Positions 18,450 through 28,136 of a stretch of DNA of 64,000 nt are shown piece by piece. Made by a program: the position numbers and the translations under genes. The DNA comes from Bacteroidaceae bacterium (GTDB lineage Bacteria; Bacteroidota; Bacteroidia; Bacteroidales; Bacteroidaceae). Each line of letters begins with the position of its first letter. Position 1 is the stretch's first letter. The notes beneath the pieces are model-generated. The model worked only from the letters and a program-made list of their open reading frames with translations, did not search any database and had not been told where the DNA came from. The stretch covers positions 1 through 64,000 of the forward strand of contig CABIVS010000007.1 of assembly GCA_902362375.1 (NCBI GenBank). The letters run 5' to 3'.

Positions 18450-18480
18450 TTGCTATTTACATAGAAAAATAGTACTTTTG
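18450..18480 (+). promoter_or_regulatory. Promoter of the HAD-helicase operon
   Basis: TTG at 18450-18452 and TACTTTTG at 18473-18480 match the Bacteroides -33 and -7 elements with a 20-nt spacer. The ATG of the HAD gene follows 22 nt later. The rest of 18301-18502 shows no gene. Confidence 0.65.
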
Positions 18481-18502
18481 TACTCCATTCAAAAAAGAAT
18501 TT

Positions 18503-19288
18503 ATGACGAAAGCATTATTTTTTGATATAGACGGAACATTGGTCAGTTTTGAAACTCACCGCATCCCGTCGTCTACCATTGAGGCACTAGAAGCCGCCCG
18601 TGCAAAAGGACTGAAGATATTTATCGCTACAGGACGTCCGAAAGCCATAATCAACAACCTCTCCGAATTGCAAGACCGGAATCTGATCGATGGATATATT
18701 ACCATGAACGGGGCTTACTGCTTTGTCGGGGAACAGGTAATCTATAAAAGTGCCATCCCCCAAGACGAAGTAAAAGCGATGGGAGATTTCTGCGAGAAAA
18801 AAGGTGTTCCCTGCATTTTTGTAGAAGAACATAATATCTCTGTCTGCCAACCTGATGACATGGTGAAAAAGATATTCTATGATTTCCTGCACGTGAATGT
18901 GATTCCGACTGTATCTTTCGAGGAGGCAACCAGCAAGGAAGTCATCCAAATGACACCCTTTATCACGGAAGAGGAAGAAAAAGAAATCCGTCCGTCTATT
19001 CCTACCTGCGAGATAGGCCGGTGGTATCCTGCATTTGCCGATGTGACCGCCAAAGGAGACACCAAGCAAAAGGGCATTGATGAAATAATCCGCTATTTTG
19101 ATATTAAACTCGAAGATACCATGGCTTTCGGAGACGGAGGAAATGACATCAGCATGCTCCGCCATGCAGCCATCGGAGTAGCCATGGGACAAGCCAAAGA
19201 GGATGTGAAAGCCGCTGCCGATTATGTGACAGCTCCCATTGACGAGGATGGCATCAGCAAGGCAATGAAGCATTTTGGTATTATCTGA
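18503..19288 (+). CDS. Cof-type HAD-IIB family phosphatase
   Basis: A 261-residue cytoplasmic HAD hydrolase, typical in length for the Cof/YbiV group that dephosphorylates sugar phosphates, flavin precursors and similar metabolites. Motif I is FFDIDGTLVSF (nucleophile Asp 8 and acid/base Asp 10), motif II is IFIATGRP, and motif IV is AFGDGGNDISML. The segment between motifs II and IV is the C2-type cap. Its stop codon is 2 nt before the helicase start, so they are cotranscribed, although no functional link is obvious. The substrate cannot be told. Confidence 0.9.
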   Translation: MTKALFFDIDGTLVSFETHRIPSSTIEALEAARAKGLKIFIATGRPKAIINNLSELQDRNLIDGYITMNGAYCFVGEQVIYKSAIPQDEVKAMGDFCEKKGVPCIFVEEHNISVCQPDDMVKKIFYDFLHVNVIPTVSFEEATSKEVIQMTPFITEEEEKEIRPSIPTCEIGRWYPAFADVTAKGDTKQKGIDEIIRYFDIKLEDTMAFGDGGNDISMLRHAAIGVAMGQAKEDVKAAADYVTAPIDEDGISKAMKHFGII

Positions 19289-19290
19289 TT

Positions 19291-21291
19291 ATGAGTGTAG
19301 ACACCAATAACGCAGCGTTTCAGGACGCCCTGAATCTGATTCAATATACGCGTCAATCGGTTTTCCTGACCGGGAAAGCGGGTACAGGGAAATCTACATT
19401 CCTGCGTTACGTCTGCGAAAACACCAAAAAGAAACATGTTGTACTCGCCCCGACAGGCATCGCTGCTATCAATGCCGGAGGAAGTACGATGCACAGTTTC
19501 TTCAAACTCCCTTTCTATCCGCTGCTGCCGGATGACCCGAACTTGAGTCTCCAGCGTGGTCGTATCCATGAATTTTTCAAATACACCAAGCCTCAGCGGA
19601 AGCTGTTGGAACAAATAGAACTGGTCATCATCGACGAAATTTCAATGGTAAGGGCGGATATCATTGATGCCATCGACCGAATCCTACGTGTATACTCTCA
19701 CAATCTGCGCGAACCTTTCGGAGGAAAACAACTGTTATTAGTAGGTGACGTATTCCAACTGGAACCCGTCGTAAAGAACGACGAACGGGAAATATTGAAT
19801 CGCTTCTATCCCACTCCCTACTTTTTCTCTGCCAGAGTATTCGGACAGATAGATCTGGTATCCATCGAACTTCAAAAAGTATACCGTCAAACAGACCCCG
19901 TTTTTGTCGGTGTCCTCGACCATATCCGGAACAATACAGCCGGAGCGGCCGATCTGCAACTACTGAACACCCGTTATGGAAGTCAGATAGAAGAATCGGA
20001 AGCTGATATGTATATCACTTTGGCCACCCGCAGAGATACGGTAGACTCTATCAACGAAAAGAAACTGGCAGAACTTCCCGGCGACTCCATTACTTTTGAA
20101 GGAGTCATCGAAGGAGATTTCCCCGAAAGCAGTTTGCCCACTTCACAAGAACTCGTACTGAAACCCGGTGCACAAATCATCTTTATTAAAAATGATTTCG
20201 ACCGCAGGTGGGTAAACGGTACCATTGGTGTCATTGCCGGAATTGATGAGGAAGAAGAAACGATCTATGTTATCACCGATGATGGAAAAGAGTGTGACGT
20301 AAAGCGTGAGTCATGGCGCAATATCCGTTATCGCTACAACGAAAAGACCAAAGAAATAGAAGAAGAAGTCTTAGGCAGCTTCACCCAATACCCCATCCGG
20401 TTAGCTTGGGCCATCACTGTCCATAAGAGTCAGGGACTGACTTTCAGCCGTGTAGTCATCGACTTCACAGGTGGTGTATTTGCAGGTGGACAAGCATACG
20501 TGGCACTAAGCCGTTGTACCTCACTGGACGGTATTCAGCTCAAAAAACCTATTAACCGTGCCGACGTCTTCGTCCGCCCCGAAATCGTAAACTTTGCCGG
20601 ACGCTTCAACGACCGCCAGGCTATCGACAAAGCTCTGAAACAAGCACAGGCCGATGTGCAATACGCCGCCGCTTCACGCGCTTTCGATAAAGGAGACATG
20701 GAAGAATGCCTGGAACAGTTTTTTCGTGCTATCCATTCCCGCTACGATATTGAAAAACCTGTTCCCCGCCGTTTAATCCGCCGCAAGCTCGGTATCATCA
20801 ATACGCTAAAAGAGCAAAATAAAAAACTCAAAGAACAAATGCGTGAACAACAGGAACGCATACGACAATATGCCCATGAATATCTATTAATGGGTAACGA
20901 ATGTATTACCCAAGCCCACGATATACGCGCTGCCCTCGCCAACTACGATAAAGCCCTTAGCCTCGACCCTAATTATGTGGACGCCTGGGTGAGAAAAGGC
21001 ATCACCCTCTTCAACAATAAAGAATATTTTGACGCTGAAAACTGCTTCAACATCGCAGTCAACCTCCATCCCGCAAACTTCAAGGCTGTTTATAATCGGG
21101 GAAAACTTCGATTAAAAACGGAAGATACAGAAGGAGCAATTGCAGATTTGGACAAAGCAACAAGTCTGAAACCGGAACATGCCGGAGCACATGAGCTATT
21201 CGGGGATGCCCTGTTGAAGGTAGGTAAAGAAGGGGAAGCTGCTTTGCAATGGAGAATTGCGGAAGAACTCAAAAAGAAAAAAGGGAAATAA
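19291..21291 (+). CDS. Pif1/RecD-like superfamily 1 helicase with C-terminal TPRs
   Basis: A 666-residue ATPase. Walker A is GKAGTGKST (residues 28-36); Walker B is IIDEISM near residue 113; a late helicase motif AITVHKSQGLTFSRVV and VALSRCTSLDG close the helicase core near residue 410. A charged coiled-coil (KEQNKKLKEQMREQQERI) follows at about 505-530, then three TPR-like repeats (ALANYDKALSLDPNYVDAW and two more) to the end. Pif1/RecD-type enzymes unwind DNA 5' to 3'. TPRs suggest a protein partner. It is translated just after the HAD gene. Confidence 0.85.
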   Translation: MSVDTNNAAFQDALNLIQYTRQSVFLTGKAGTGKSTFLRYVCENTKKKHVVLAPTGIAAINAGGSTMHSFFKLPFYPLLPDDPNLSLQRGRIHEFFKYTKPQRKLLEQIELVIIDEISMVRADIIDAIDRILRVYSHNLREPFGGKQLLLVGDVFQLEPVVKNDEREILNRFYPTPYFFSARVFGQIDLVSIELQKVYRQTDPVFVGVLDHIRNNTAGAADLQLLNTRYGSQIEESEADMYITLATRRDTVDSINEKKLAELPGDSITFEGVIEGDFPESSLPTSQELVLKPGAQIIFIKNDFDRRWVNGTIGVIAGIDEEEETIYVITDDGKECDVKRESWRNIRYRYNEKTKEIEEEVLGSFTQYPIRLAWAITVHKSQGLTFSRVVIDFTGGVFAGGQAYVALSRCTSLDGIQLKKPINRADVFVRPEIVNFAGRFNDRQAIDKALKQAQADVQYAAASRAFDKGDMEECLEQFFRAIHSRYDIEKPVPRRLIRRKLGIINTLKEQNKKLKEQMREQQERIRQYAHEYLLMGNECITQAHDIRAALANYDKALSLDPNYVDAWVRKGITLFNNKEYFDAENCFNIAVNLHPANFKAVYNRGKLRLKTEDTEGAIADLDKATSLKPEHAGAHELFGDALLKVGKEGEAALQWRIAEELKKKKGK

Positions 21292-21350
21292 AACAGCCCC
21301 TTTGGCGAAGTTAATTCAATACCGAAATGAGGTAAATGCTCATTTATGAG

Positions 21351-21495
21351 TTCACCACAGAGGACACAGAGGACACAGAGGTTTAATATTTTTTATTCAC
21401 TATAGAGTAACACAGCTTCTCACGTATTTATCGCTCTGTTTTACTTGCAGAAAGAGAGAAAAGAACTCTGTGTCCTCCGTGTCCTCTGTGGTGAA
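21351..21495. repeat. 145-bp element with 30-nt terminal inverted repeats
   Basis: The left arm (21351-21381) begins TTCACCACAGAGGACACAGA and the right arm (21466-21495) is its reverse complement with one mismatch. Each arm contains tandem GGACACAGA units. The 84 nt between hold no gene. The structure looks like a small non-coding dispersed repeat. It fills most of the 21292-21653 gap between the helicase and AsmA genes and could also act as a terminator. Confidence 0.7.
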
Positions 21496-21608
21496 ATTAT
21501 TTAGCGAAGAGATATGCATTCATTATTTTTCTTTATATCCAAATCTTATTGTTGTTTAATAATGACATGTTTTTCAAGAGCGAGGTACTATTAATCAAAA
21601 ACTTTTAT

Positions 21609-21616
21609 TAGTTTTG
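21609..21616 (+). promoter_or_regulatory. asmA-like gene -7 element
   Basis: TAGTTTTG matches TAnnTTTG and lies 37 nt before the ATG at 21654. No convincing -33 element was found. Confidence 0.45.
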
Positions 21617-21653
21617 CTCTTTGTAATATCTCAAACTCTTAAAATAGAAGCAA

Positions 21654-24182
21654 ATGAAAAAAGGTTTGAAAATCGCAGCTATCACAGTAGGAGTCATCAT
21701 CATTCTGATGTTCCTTCTTCCTTTCGCCTTCCAGGGAAAGATAGCCGACATTGTAAAAACAGAAGGCAACAAAATGCTTAATGCACAATTTGACTTTAAG
21801 AACCTTAACATTAGCCTGTTCCGTAACTTTCCACAGGCTTCTGTCACTCTCGAAGATTTCTGGTTGAAAGGTACTGGTGAATTCGCCAATGACACCCTTG
21901 TACAGGCCGGAGAAGTTACTGCCGCAGTCAACTTATTCTCTCTTTTCGGAGATAGCGGTTACGATATTTCTAAAATATTTATTGAAGATACACGGTTACA
22001 TGCCATTGTATTGCCGGACGGACGTGCCAACTGGGATATCATGAAACCGGATACAACAGCAACTGCCGAAACTCCTGTTTCAGAAGAAGAAGCATCTTCT
22101 CCTTTCAAAGTAAAGCTACAACGGTTTGTTATCAAAAACATGAACCTGATTTATGACGATCAACAAGGGAAGATGTATGCTGATATCCGCGACTTTAACG
22201 CAAGCTGCGCCGGAGACTTAGGAAGTGACCGTACTACTCTGAAACTGGAGGCGGAAACCCAATCACTTACTTACAAGATGAATGGAATCCCTTTCCTTGC
22301 CAATGCCAATATCTCCGCAACAATGGATGTGGATGCCGACCTTGCCAATAATAAATACACATTAAAAGACAACACCATCCGCCTCAACGCCATTCAGGCA
22401 GGTATCGACGGTTGGGTAGCTTTGAAAGATCCGGCTATCGACATGGACCTGAAACTTAACACGAACGATATCGGGTTTAAGGAAATCCTGTCACTGATCC
22501 CAGCCATTTATGCTACGGAATTCTCCAGTCTGAAAACAGACGGAACCGCTACGCTTACCGCAACGGCGAAAGGTATCTTGCAAGGCGACACCGTTCCTGC
22601 ATTCAACATTGATATGCAAGTCAAGAATGCCATGTTCCGCTATCCGGCTTTACCGGCAGGAGTGGATCAAATCAATATCAGTGCCAACGTCCAGAACCCG
22701 GGAGGAAATATCGACCTGACTACGGTCAATATCAATCCTTTCAGTTTCCGTCTTGCCGGAAATCCGTTTAGCCTGACGGCTAATGTGAAAACGCCGGTCA
22801 GCGATCCGGACTTTAAAGCTGAAGCTAAAGGGATTCTCAACTTAGGCATGATCAAACAAGTCTATCCACTTGGAGACATGGAGTTGAACGGTACCATTGA
22901 TGCTGATATGCAAATGTCGGGACGACTTTCCTATATCGAAAAAGAGGAATACGAACGTATGCAAGCTTCGGGCACTATCGGACTGACGGGTATGAAACTC
23001 AAAATGAAAGATATGCCGGACGTAGAAATCAAGAAGTCCCTCTTCACTTTCACCCCGAAATACCTCCAGTTGAGCGAAACAACCGTCAACATCGGGAAGA
23101 ATGATATCACAGCCGACAGCAGGTTTGAAAACTATATCGGTTATGCATTGAAGGGTACTACATTGAAAGGGAACCTGAATATCCGTTCCAACTATTTTAA
23201 TCTGAACGACTTCATGACCGCTTCTGCGGATGAAACGACTGCATCAGAAACTGCGTCTACCGACTCCGTAGCTACAGCTGCCACGGGTATTATGGAAGTT
23301 CCCCGCAACATCGACTTCCAAATGGACGCTAACCTGAAACAGGTGTTATTCGATAAGATGTCTTTCAATAATATGAACGGTAAGCTTGTGATAAAAGATG
23401 GCAAAGTGGATATGAAAAATCTCTCCATGAACACCATGGGTGGCAACGTGGTCATGAACGGCTACTACTCCACTGCCAACGTAAAGAAGCCGGAAATGAA
23501 AGCCGGATTCAAACTCTCCAATATCGGTTTCGCACAAGCTTACAAAGAGTTGGATATGGTGCAGAAGATGGCTCCTATCTTCGAAAACCTGAAAGGTAAT
23601 TTCTCCGGAAGCATCAATGTACTGACAGATCTGGATGCAACCATGAGCCCTGTACTGAATACAATGCAAGGTGATGGCAGCCTTTCCACCCGTGATCTTA
23701 GTTTAAGCGGAGTGAAAGCAATTGACGAGATAGCCGATGCCGTTAAACAGCCAAGTCTGAAAGACATGAAGGTGAAAGATATGACACTGGATTTCACCAT
23801 CAAAGACGGACGCGTAGAAACCAAACCGTTCGATATCAAGATGGGAGACTACACATTGAATCTTTCCGGTAGCACAGGCCTCGATCAAACCATCGACTAT
23901 TCCGGAAAAGTGAAGCTGCCCGCATCTGTAGGCAATATCTCTAAACTAATGACTCTCGACTTGAAGATCGGCGGTTCATTTACCTCTCCGAAAGTCAGCG
24001 TCGATACTAAAAGTATGGCCAACCAAGCTGTCGAAGCTGTAGCCGATGAAGCTATCAGCAAACTCGGACAGAAACTAGGACTGGACTCTGCCGCTACCGC
24101 CAATAAGGACTCAATCAAACAAAAGGTGACAGAGAAGGCTGCAGAAAAGGCACTGGATTTCTTAAAAAAGAAACTCAAATAA
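21654..24182 (+). CDS. AsmA-family envelope protein
   Basis: An 842-residue protein with one N-terminal TM helix (residues about 5-27) and a long beta-rich periplasmic region. The AsmA fold shows in VEDTRLHAI-type repeats, RANWDIM (the family's NWDI motif), and the C-terminal AsmA block with GDGSLSTRDLSLSGVKA and DMTLDFTIKDGRVET. AsmA-like proteins are bridge-type lipid carriers between inner and outer membrane in known cases; that role is inferred here. The end is Lys-rich. It is followed after 19 nt by the YciO/Sua5 gene, so they share a transcript. Confidence 0.85.
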   Translation: MKKGLKIAAITVGVIIILMFLLPFAFQGKIADIVKTEGNKMLNAQFDFKNLNISLFRNFPQASVTLEDFWLKGTGEFANDTLVQAGEVTAAVNLFSLFGDSGYDISKIFIEDTRLHAIVLPDGRANWDIMKPDTTATAETPVSEEEASSPFKVKLQRFVIKNMNLIYDDQQGKMYADIRDFNASCAGDLGSDRTTLKLEAETQSLTYKMNGIPFLANANISATMDVDADLANNKYTLKDNTIRLNAIQAGIDGWVALKDPAIDMDLKLNTNDIGFKEILSLIPAIYATEFSSLKTDGTATLTATAKGILQGDTVPAFNIDMQVKNAMFRYPALPAGVDQINISANVQNPGGNIDLTTVNINPFSFRLAGNPFSLTANVKTPVSDPDFKAEAKGILNLGMIKQVYPLGDMELNGTIDADMQMSGRLSYIEKEEYERMQASGTIGLTGMKLKMKDMPDVEIKKSLFTFTPKYLQLSETTVNIGKNDITADSRFENYIGYALKGTTLKGNLNIRSNYFNLNDFMTASADETTASETASTDSVATAATGIMEVPRNIDFQMDANLKQVLFDKMSFNNMNGKLVIKDGKVDMKNLSMNTMGGNVVMNGYYSTANVKKPEMKAGFKLSNIGFAQAYKELDMVQKMAPIFENLKGNFSGSINVLTDLDATMSPVLNTMQGDGSLSTRDLSLSGVKAIDEIADAVKQPSLKDMKVKDMTLDFTIKDGRVETKPFDIKMGDYTLNLSGSTGLDQTIDYSGKVKLPASVGNISKLMTLDLKIGGSFTSPKVSVDTKSMANQAVEAVADEAISKLGQKLGLDSAATANKDSIKQKVTEKAAEKALDFLKKKLK

Positions 24183-24201
24183 GAAAGAAGGAGAATGAAT
24201 T

Positions 24202-24816
24202 ATGCTTCTGAAGCTATATGACAAAAATAATAACCCGCAGGATTTACAACGAATCATCGATATCCTGAATGACGGCGGACTGATTATCTATCCCACTGAT
24301 ACGATGTACGCCATCGGCTGTCATGGTTTGAAGGAACGTGCCATAGAAAGGATATGCCGGATCAAAGAGATAGACCCTCGAAAGAACAACCTGTCTATCA
24401 TCTGTTATGACTTGAGTAGCATCAGCGAATATGCGAAAGTAGACAATAATATCTTCAAGCTGATGAAGCATAATCTTCCGGGGCCATTTACTTTTATTTT
24501 GAACGGAACCAATCGGTTGCCCAAAATCTTCCGCAACCGGAAAGAAGTGGGTATCCGTATGCCGGATAATAACATCATCCGCGAAATCGCACGCCTGTTG
24601 GATGCTCCCATTATGACTACCACACTGCCCTACGAAGAGCATGAGGACTTGGAATATATGACAGATCCCGAACTGATAGATGAGAAGTTCGGTGACATCG
24701 TTGATCTGGTCATTGACGGAGGTATCGGAGGTATAGAACCTTCTACCGTAGTGAAATGTACCGACGACGAGCCGGAAATCATCCGGCAAGGGAAAGGATG
24801 GCTGGAAGAGAATTAA
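24202..24816 (+). CDS. YciO/YrdC/Sua5-family protein
   Basis: A 204-residue single-domain protein with the YrdC fold signature IIYPTDTMYAIGC near residue 30, followed by KEIDPRKNNLSIIC, PGPFTFIL and VGIRMPD. The family includes L-threonylcarbamoyladenylate synthases, which make the intermediate for t6A in tRNA. The length and the lack of a C-terminal Sua5 domain point to the YciO branch, whose role is less certain. It is cotranscribed with the AsmA-like gene. Confidence 0.85.
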   Translation: MLLKLYDKNNNPQDLQRIIDILNDGGLIIYPTDTMYAIGCHGLKERAIERICRIKEIDPRKNNLSIICYDLSSISEYAKVDNNIFKLMKHNLPGPFTFILNGTNRLPKIFRNRKEVGIRMPDNNIIREIARLLDAPIMTTTLPYEEHEDLEYMTDPELIDEKFGDIVDLVIDGGIGGIEPSTVVKCTDDEPEIIRQGKGWLEEN

Positions 24817-24853
24817 TATCTTTCCACCGGAATCAATCTTTCTATCAAAAAAA

Positions 24854-24885
24854 GGGCTGCCCTCCGTTCGATACGGAAGCAGCCC
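24854..24885. terminator. Bidirectional terminator between convergent genes
   Basis: GGGCTGC (24854-24860) pairs with GCAGCCC (24879-24885), and an inner TCCGT/ACGGA stem extends it. An A-run lies on the left and a T-rich stretch on the right, so it serves the yciO-like gene (plus) and nagB (minus). Confidence 0.85.
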
Positions 24886-24920
24886 ATTCTTTTGATGGAA
24901 TCCATTCAGAGGATAGAATC

Positions 24921-25733
24921 TTACTTAATCAATGATTCCGGATCCAAATGAGCAGATTCGATATCTTTAAAGTAACGGTAAGTACCCACTTTCAATTCCG
25001 CCGTAGCAGCATCATCACAAACGATAATACCCTTTTCATGCATTTGCAATGCACTGATTGTCCACATCTGTGTGATAGCACCTTCTACAGCGTGATACAA
25101 AGCACGAGCTTTGTTATGACCATTTACAATAATCATCACTTCTTTTGCAGAAAGCACAGTACCCACTCCCACTGTCAAAGAAGTCTTAGGAACTTTGTTG
25201 ATGTCATTATCAAAGAAACGGGAGTTAGCAATGATGGTATCCATTGTTAACGTTTTCTGACGAGTGCGTGAAGTCAATGAAGATCCCGGTTCGTTGAACG
25301 CAATATGTCCGTCAGGACCGATACCGCCCATAAACAGGTCAATGCCACCATATGACTTGATCTTTTCTTCGTAACGAGCACATTCTGCATCCAAATCAGG
25401 AGCATTACCATTCAGAATATTCGTATTCTCCGGTTTGATATCGATATGACCGAAAAAGTTATTCCACATGAAAGAATAATAGCTTTCCGGATGTTCTTTC
25501 GGCAATCCTACATATTCGTCCATGTTGAATGTTACCACATTCCGGAAGGAAACGATTCCTTTCTTATTCAGGTCAATCAAAGCTTTATACATGCCCAGAG
25601 GAGATGATCCGGTAGGACAGCCCAACACAAATGGTTTTTCGGGGGTTGGATTGGCAGCTTTTATTTTAGCGGCAACATAATGTGCAGCCCACAGAGATAC
25701 GGACTGATAGTCCGGCTGAATAATAAGTCTCAT
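24921..25733 (-). CDS. nagB: Glucosamine-6-phosphate deaminase
   Basis: A 270-residue cytoplasmic enzyme that converts glucosamine-6-phosphate to fructose-6-phosphate and ammonia. The length is that of NagB. Motifs include [13 protein letters not shown] (phosphate binding), FNMDEYVGL (general base Asp), [13 protein letters not shown] (catalytic Asp-His-Glu) and the C-terminal [14 protein letters not shown]. It serves amino-sugar catabolism. It is convergent with the yciO-like gene across a terminator and lies 48 nt after the flavodiiron gene. Confidence 0.95.
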   Translation of the reverse strand: MRLIIQPDYQSVSLWAAHYVAAKIKAANPTPEKPFVLGCPTGSSPLGMYKALIDLNKKGIVSFRNVVTFNMDEYVGLPKEHPESYYSFMWNNFFGHIDIKPENTNILNGNAPDLDAECARYEEKIKSYGGIDLFMGGIGPDGHIAFNEPGSSLTSRTRQKTLTMDTIIANSRFFDNDINKVPKTSLTVGVGTVLSAKEVMIIVNGHNKARALYHAVEGAITQMWTISALQMHEKGIIVCDDAATAELKVGTYRYFKDIESAHLDPESLIK

Positions 25734-25781
25734 AAGTCGATTGTTTTATAGGTTAGTTAATAAATTATCTCATTCACTGTT

Positions 25782-26978
25782 TTAACGATCTTTCTTCAAA
25801 CGGTCTGCCATGGCACGTGCCAGATTTTCGCACTGGGTATAAGTCAGGTCTTTCATCGCCTGCTTCATCTCCACCGGATCACCGATCAATTCGAATTTAC
25901 TCTTTTCAGCAAACTCCGCCAGACGTTTCACCGCTGCACCTGCCCATGCGAAAGAACCGAAGTAACCCAAATAGCGTCCCTTCACCTCACGCAGCAGAAT
26001 CTTTGAAAGCAGCGCTTCCACCTCCGGGAATATCTGATTACTATACGTAGGAGAACCGATAATCAATCCCTTATAACGGAAAATATCCGCTATAATATAA
26101 GAAGGATGACTCTTTGTCACGTTATGCATAACGATATTCTTAACCCCCTGTGCAGAAAGCTCTTCAGCAATAGCTTCCGCCATCTGCTCCGTATTTCCAT
26201 ACATGCTTCCGTAAGCAATAACAACACCTTCATCCGCATCATAACGGCTCAAACGATCATATATACCGATCACCTTTGCAATATTCTCCGTCCATACCGG
26301 TCCGTGAGTAGAACAAATGGCAGAAATGGGAAGTCCGCCCAATTTCTGCAAAGCCTTTTGCACGGGGCTTCCGTATTTACCAACGATATTAGAGTAATAA
26401 CGGACCATTTCTCCCCAATACTTATCTACATTGATCCGAGTATCCAGGAATCCGCCATCCACCGTACCAAAACATCCGAATCCGTCGCCGGAGAAAAGAA
26501 CTCCATCCGTTTCATCAAAAGTCATCATCGTTTCCGGCCAATGCACCATCGGAGTCATATAAAAACGCAGTTTGTGACGTCCCAAAGCAAGGAAATCACC
26601 ATCCTTTACCAGATATTGTTCACCGGTTACCCCATAGAAACCTTCAATCATACCGAATGTCTGCTTATTACCCACAATGATAATCTCCGGATAATGTTGT
26701 TTAATCAATCGGATAGATCCCGAATGATCCGGTTCCATGTGATTTATAATCAAATAATTAATGGGACGTTCTCCAATCACTTGCTTGATTTTACGCAAGT
26801 AGACTTCAAAATAACAGATATCTACCGTATCTACCAATGCCACCATTTCATCATCAATCAGATAAGAGTTATATGAAACTCCATAGGGCAATGGCCACAT
26901 CGCTTCAAATCTGTGCTTGTTACGGTCATTTACTCCCACATAGTGGACATTTCCTTTAATTCTTGTTTTACTTTCCAT
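25782..26978 (-). CDS. Flavodiiron protein (FprA-type A flavoprotein)
   Basis: A 398-residue cytoplasmic protein with an N-terminal metallo-beta-lactamase-like di-iron domain and a C-terminal flavodoxin domain. Iron ligands are seen in HMEPDH (residues 80-85), HWPETMMTF, SGDGFG and STHGPVW; the FMN loop is YGSMYGNTEQMA near residue 257. Family members reduce O2 or NO to water or N2O and protect anaerobes. No rubredoxin domain is fused, so an external electron donor is needed. Neighbours give no extra clue. Confidence 0.95.
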   Translation of the reverse strand: MESKTRIKGNVHYVGVNDRNKHRFEAMWPLPYGVSYNSYLIDDEMVALVDTVDICYFEVYLRKIKQVIGERPINYLIINHMEPDHSGSIRLIKQHYPEIIIVGNKQTFGMIEGFYGVTGEQYLVKDGDFLALGRHKLRFYMTPMVHWPETMMTFDETDGVLFSGDGFGCFGTVDGGFLDTRINVDKYWGEMVRYYSNIVGKYGSPVQKALQKLGGLPISAICSTHGPVWTENIAKVIGIYDRLSRYDADEGVVIAYGSMYGNTEQMAEAIAEELSAQGVKNIVMHNVTKSHPSYIIADIFRYKGLIIGSPTYSNQIFPEVEALLSKILLREVKGRYLGYFGSFAWAGAAVKRLAEFAEKSKFELIGDPVEMKQAMKDLTYTQCENLARAMADRLKKDR

Positions 26979-27036
26979 CTTTCAAATCCATTAAATATTT
27001 CTTCCACTATTCTATACTCCGCAAAACAGCTGTTTA

Positions 27037-28014
27037 TTAAGTGGTAAGTTTATCGTCTGCAAAAATAATCCTTTTTTCCGAATCCCTATACTTCTTACCT
27101 TGATAAGCACCTCTTTCTTTCATTCTTTTTTGTAAACGAGCTACAAATTCATAATTTTTCAATCCCCAGTCCGGAGCTATTAATAAATCTTTAGGAGATT
27201 GGGAAACAAAGCGTTCCACAACCATATCCGGACGGAGATGCTCTACATAATCAATCACCAGATCAATGTATTCCTCAACCTCACGAAACAAATGAAAGTC
27301 AGCAGGAGTTACGTCATACTCATGTGCCATTCGCGTACCACGGATCAACTGTAACTGATGAATTTTTAGCGTAGCTAAAGGCAGATCGGAAAGAATTTCC
27401 GCTTGCGCCACCATTGTATCATGCGTTTCTCCCGGAAGCCCGAGGATGATATGTCCACCTGTCAGGATACCACAGGCCGCTGTCTGGCACACAGCTTCTA
27501 CTGTATCTGCATAAGTATGCCCCCGGTTAATACGTCTCAAGGTTTCATCACAAGTGCTTTCGATCCCATATTCTACCATGAGAAACGTATGTTTGTTCAA
27601 TTCTTCCAGATAACGCAACAAGCTTTCCGGCATACAATCGGGACGCGTACCAATCACCAGCCCGACTACTCCATCCACCGCCAATGCTTCCTCATACTTA
27701 CGCTTCAAGCCTTCCAACTCCGCATACGTATTGGTATAAGCCTGAAAGTAGGCTAAATATTTCATTTCCGGATATTTATGGGCAAAAAAACATTTGCCTT
27801 CTTCCAACTGGGTAGTAACAGATTTCTCTGTCCGACAATAATCCGGATTAAAAGTCTGGTTATTACAATACGTACATCCGCCCCATCCTTTTGTTCCATC
27901 ACGATTAGGGCAAGTGAAACCTGCATTCAATGAAATCTTTTGTACTTTGTAAGGAAAATATTTCCGCAGAAAAGTAGGGAAATCATTATATAATAGCTGC
28001 GTAGACATATTCAT
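27037..28014 (-). CDS. Radical SAM protein, YhcC-like (TIGR01212 group)
   Basis: A 325-residue radical SAM protein. The cluster motif is the spaced form of this group: CPNRDGTKGWGGCTYC near residues 31-46, where a Cys precedes the CxYC pair. Further family blocks are IGTRPDC, EYGIESTCDETL and GGHIILGLPGET. The function is not established; a role in RNA or metabolite modification has been suggested for relatives. The start is the ATG at 28014 or at 28008. A TAnnTTTG element (28047-28040, minus strand) lies 26 nt upstream. Confidence 0.85.
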   Translation of the reverse strand: MNMSTQLLYNDFPTFLRKYFPYKVQKISLNAGFTCPNRDGTKGWGGCTYCNNQTFNPDYCRTEKSVTTQLEEGKCFFAHKYPEMKYLAYFQAYTNTYAELEGLKRKYEEALAVDGVVGLVIGTRPDCMPESLLRYLEELNKHTFLMVEYGIESTCDETLRRINRGHTYADTVEAVCQTAACGILTGGHIILGLPGETHDTMVAQAEILSDLPLATLKIHQLQLIRGTRMAHEYDVTPADFHLFREVEEYIDLVIDYVEHLRPDMVVERFVSQSPKDLLIAPDWGLKNYEFVARLQKRMKERGAYQGKKYRDSEKRIIFADDKLTT

Positions 28015-28039
28015 TCACTTTTTTTCTTTATTTTACCTA

Positions 28040-28047
28040 CAAACATA
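28040..28047 (-). promoter_or_regulatory. -7 element of the radical SAM gene
   Basis: On the minus strand TATGTTTG matches TAnnTTTG, 26 nt before the ATG at 28014. The -33 position is not convincing. Confidence 0.45.
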
Positions 28048-28136
28048 AGCAAAATCAACGAGTTACGGAAAGTTGGCACAAAATATCTTCAATATATTAA
28101 AAAAATCATAATTACTATAAGATAAATTAATAAATA

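Noticed and set aside
18587..19273. 228-codon minus-strand open frame opposite the HAD gene
   Set aside because: It lies wholly antisense to a clear HAD phosphatase, has no recognisable domain and shows no promoter.
26106..26876. 256-codon plus-strand open frame
   Set aside because: Antisense to the flavodiiron gene; His/Ile-rich with no domain, a shadow of the real gene.
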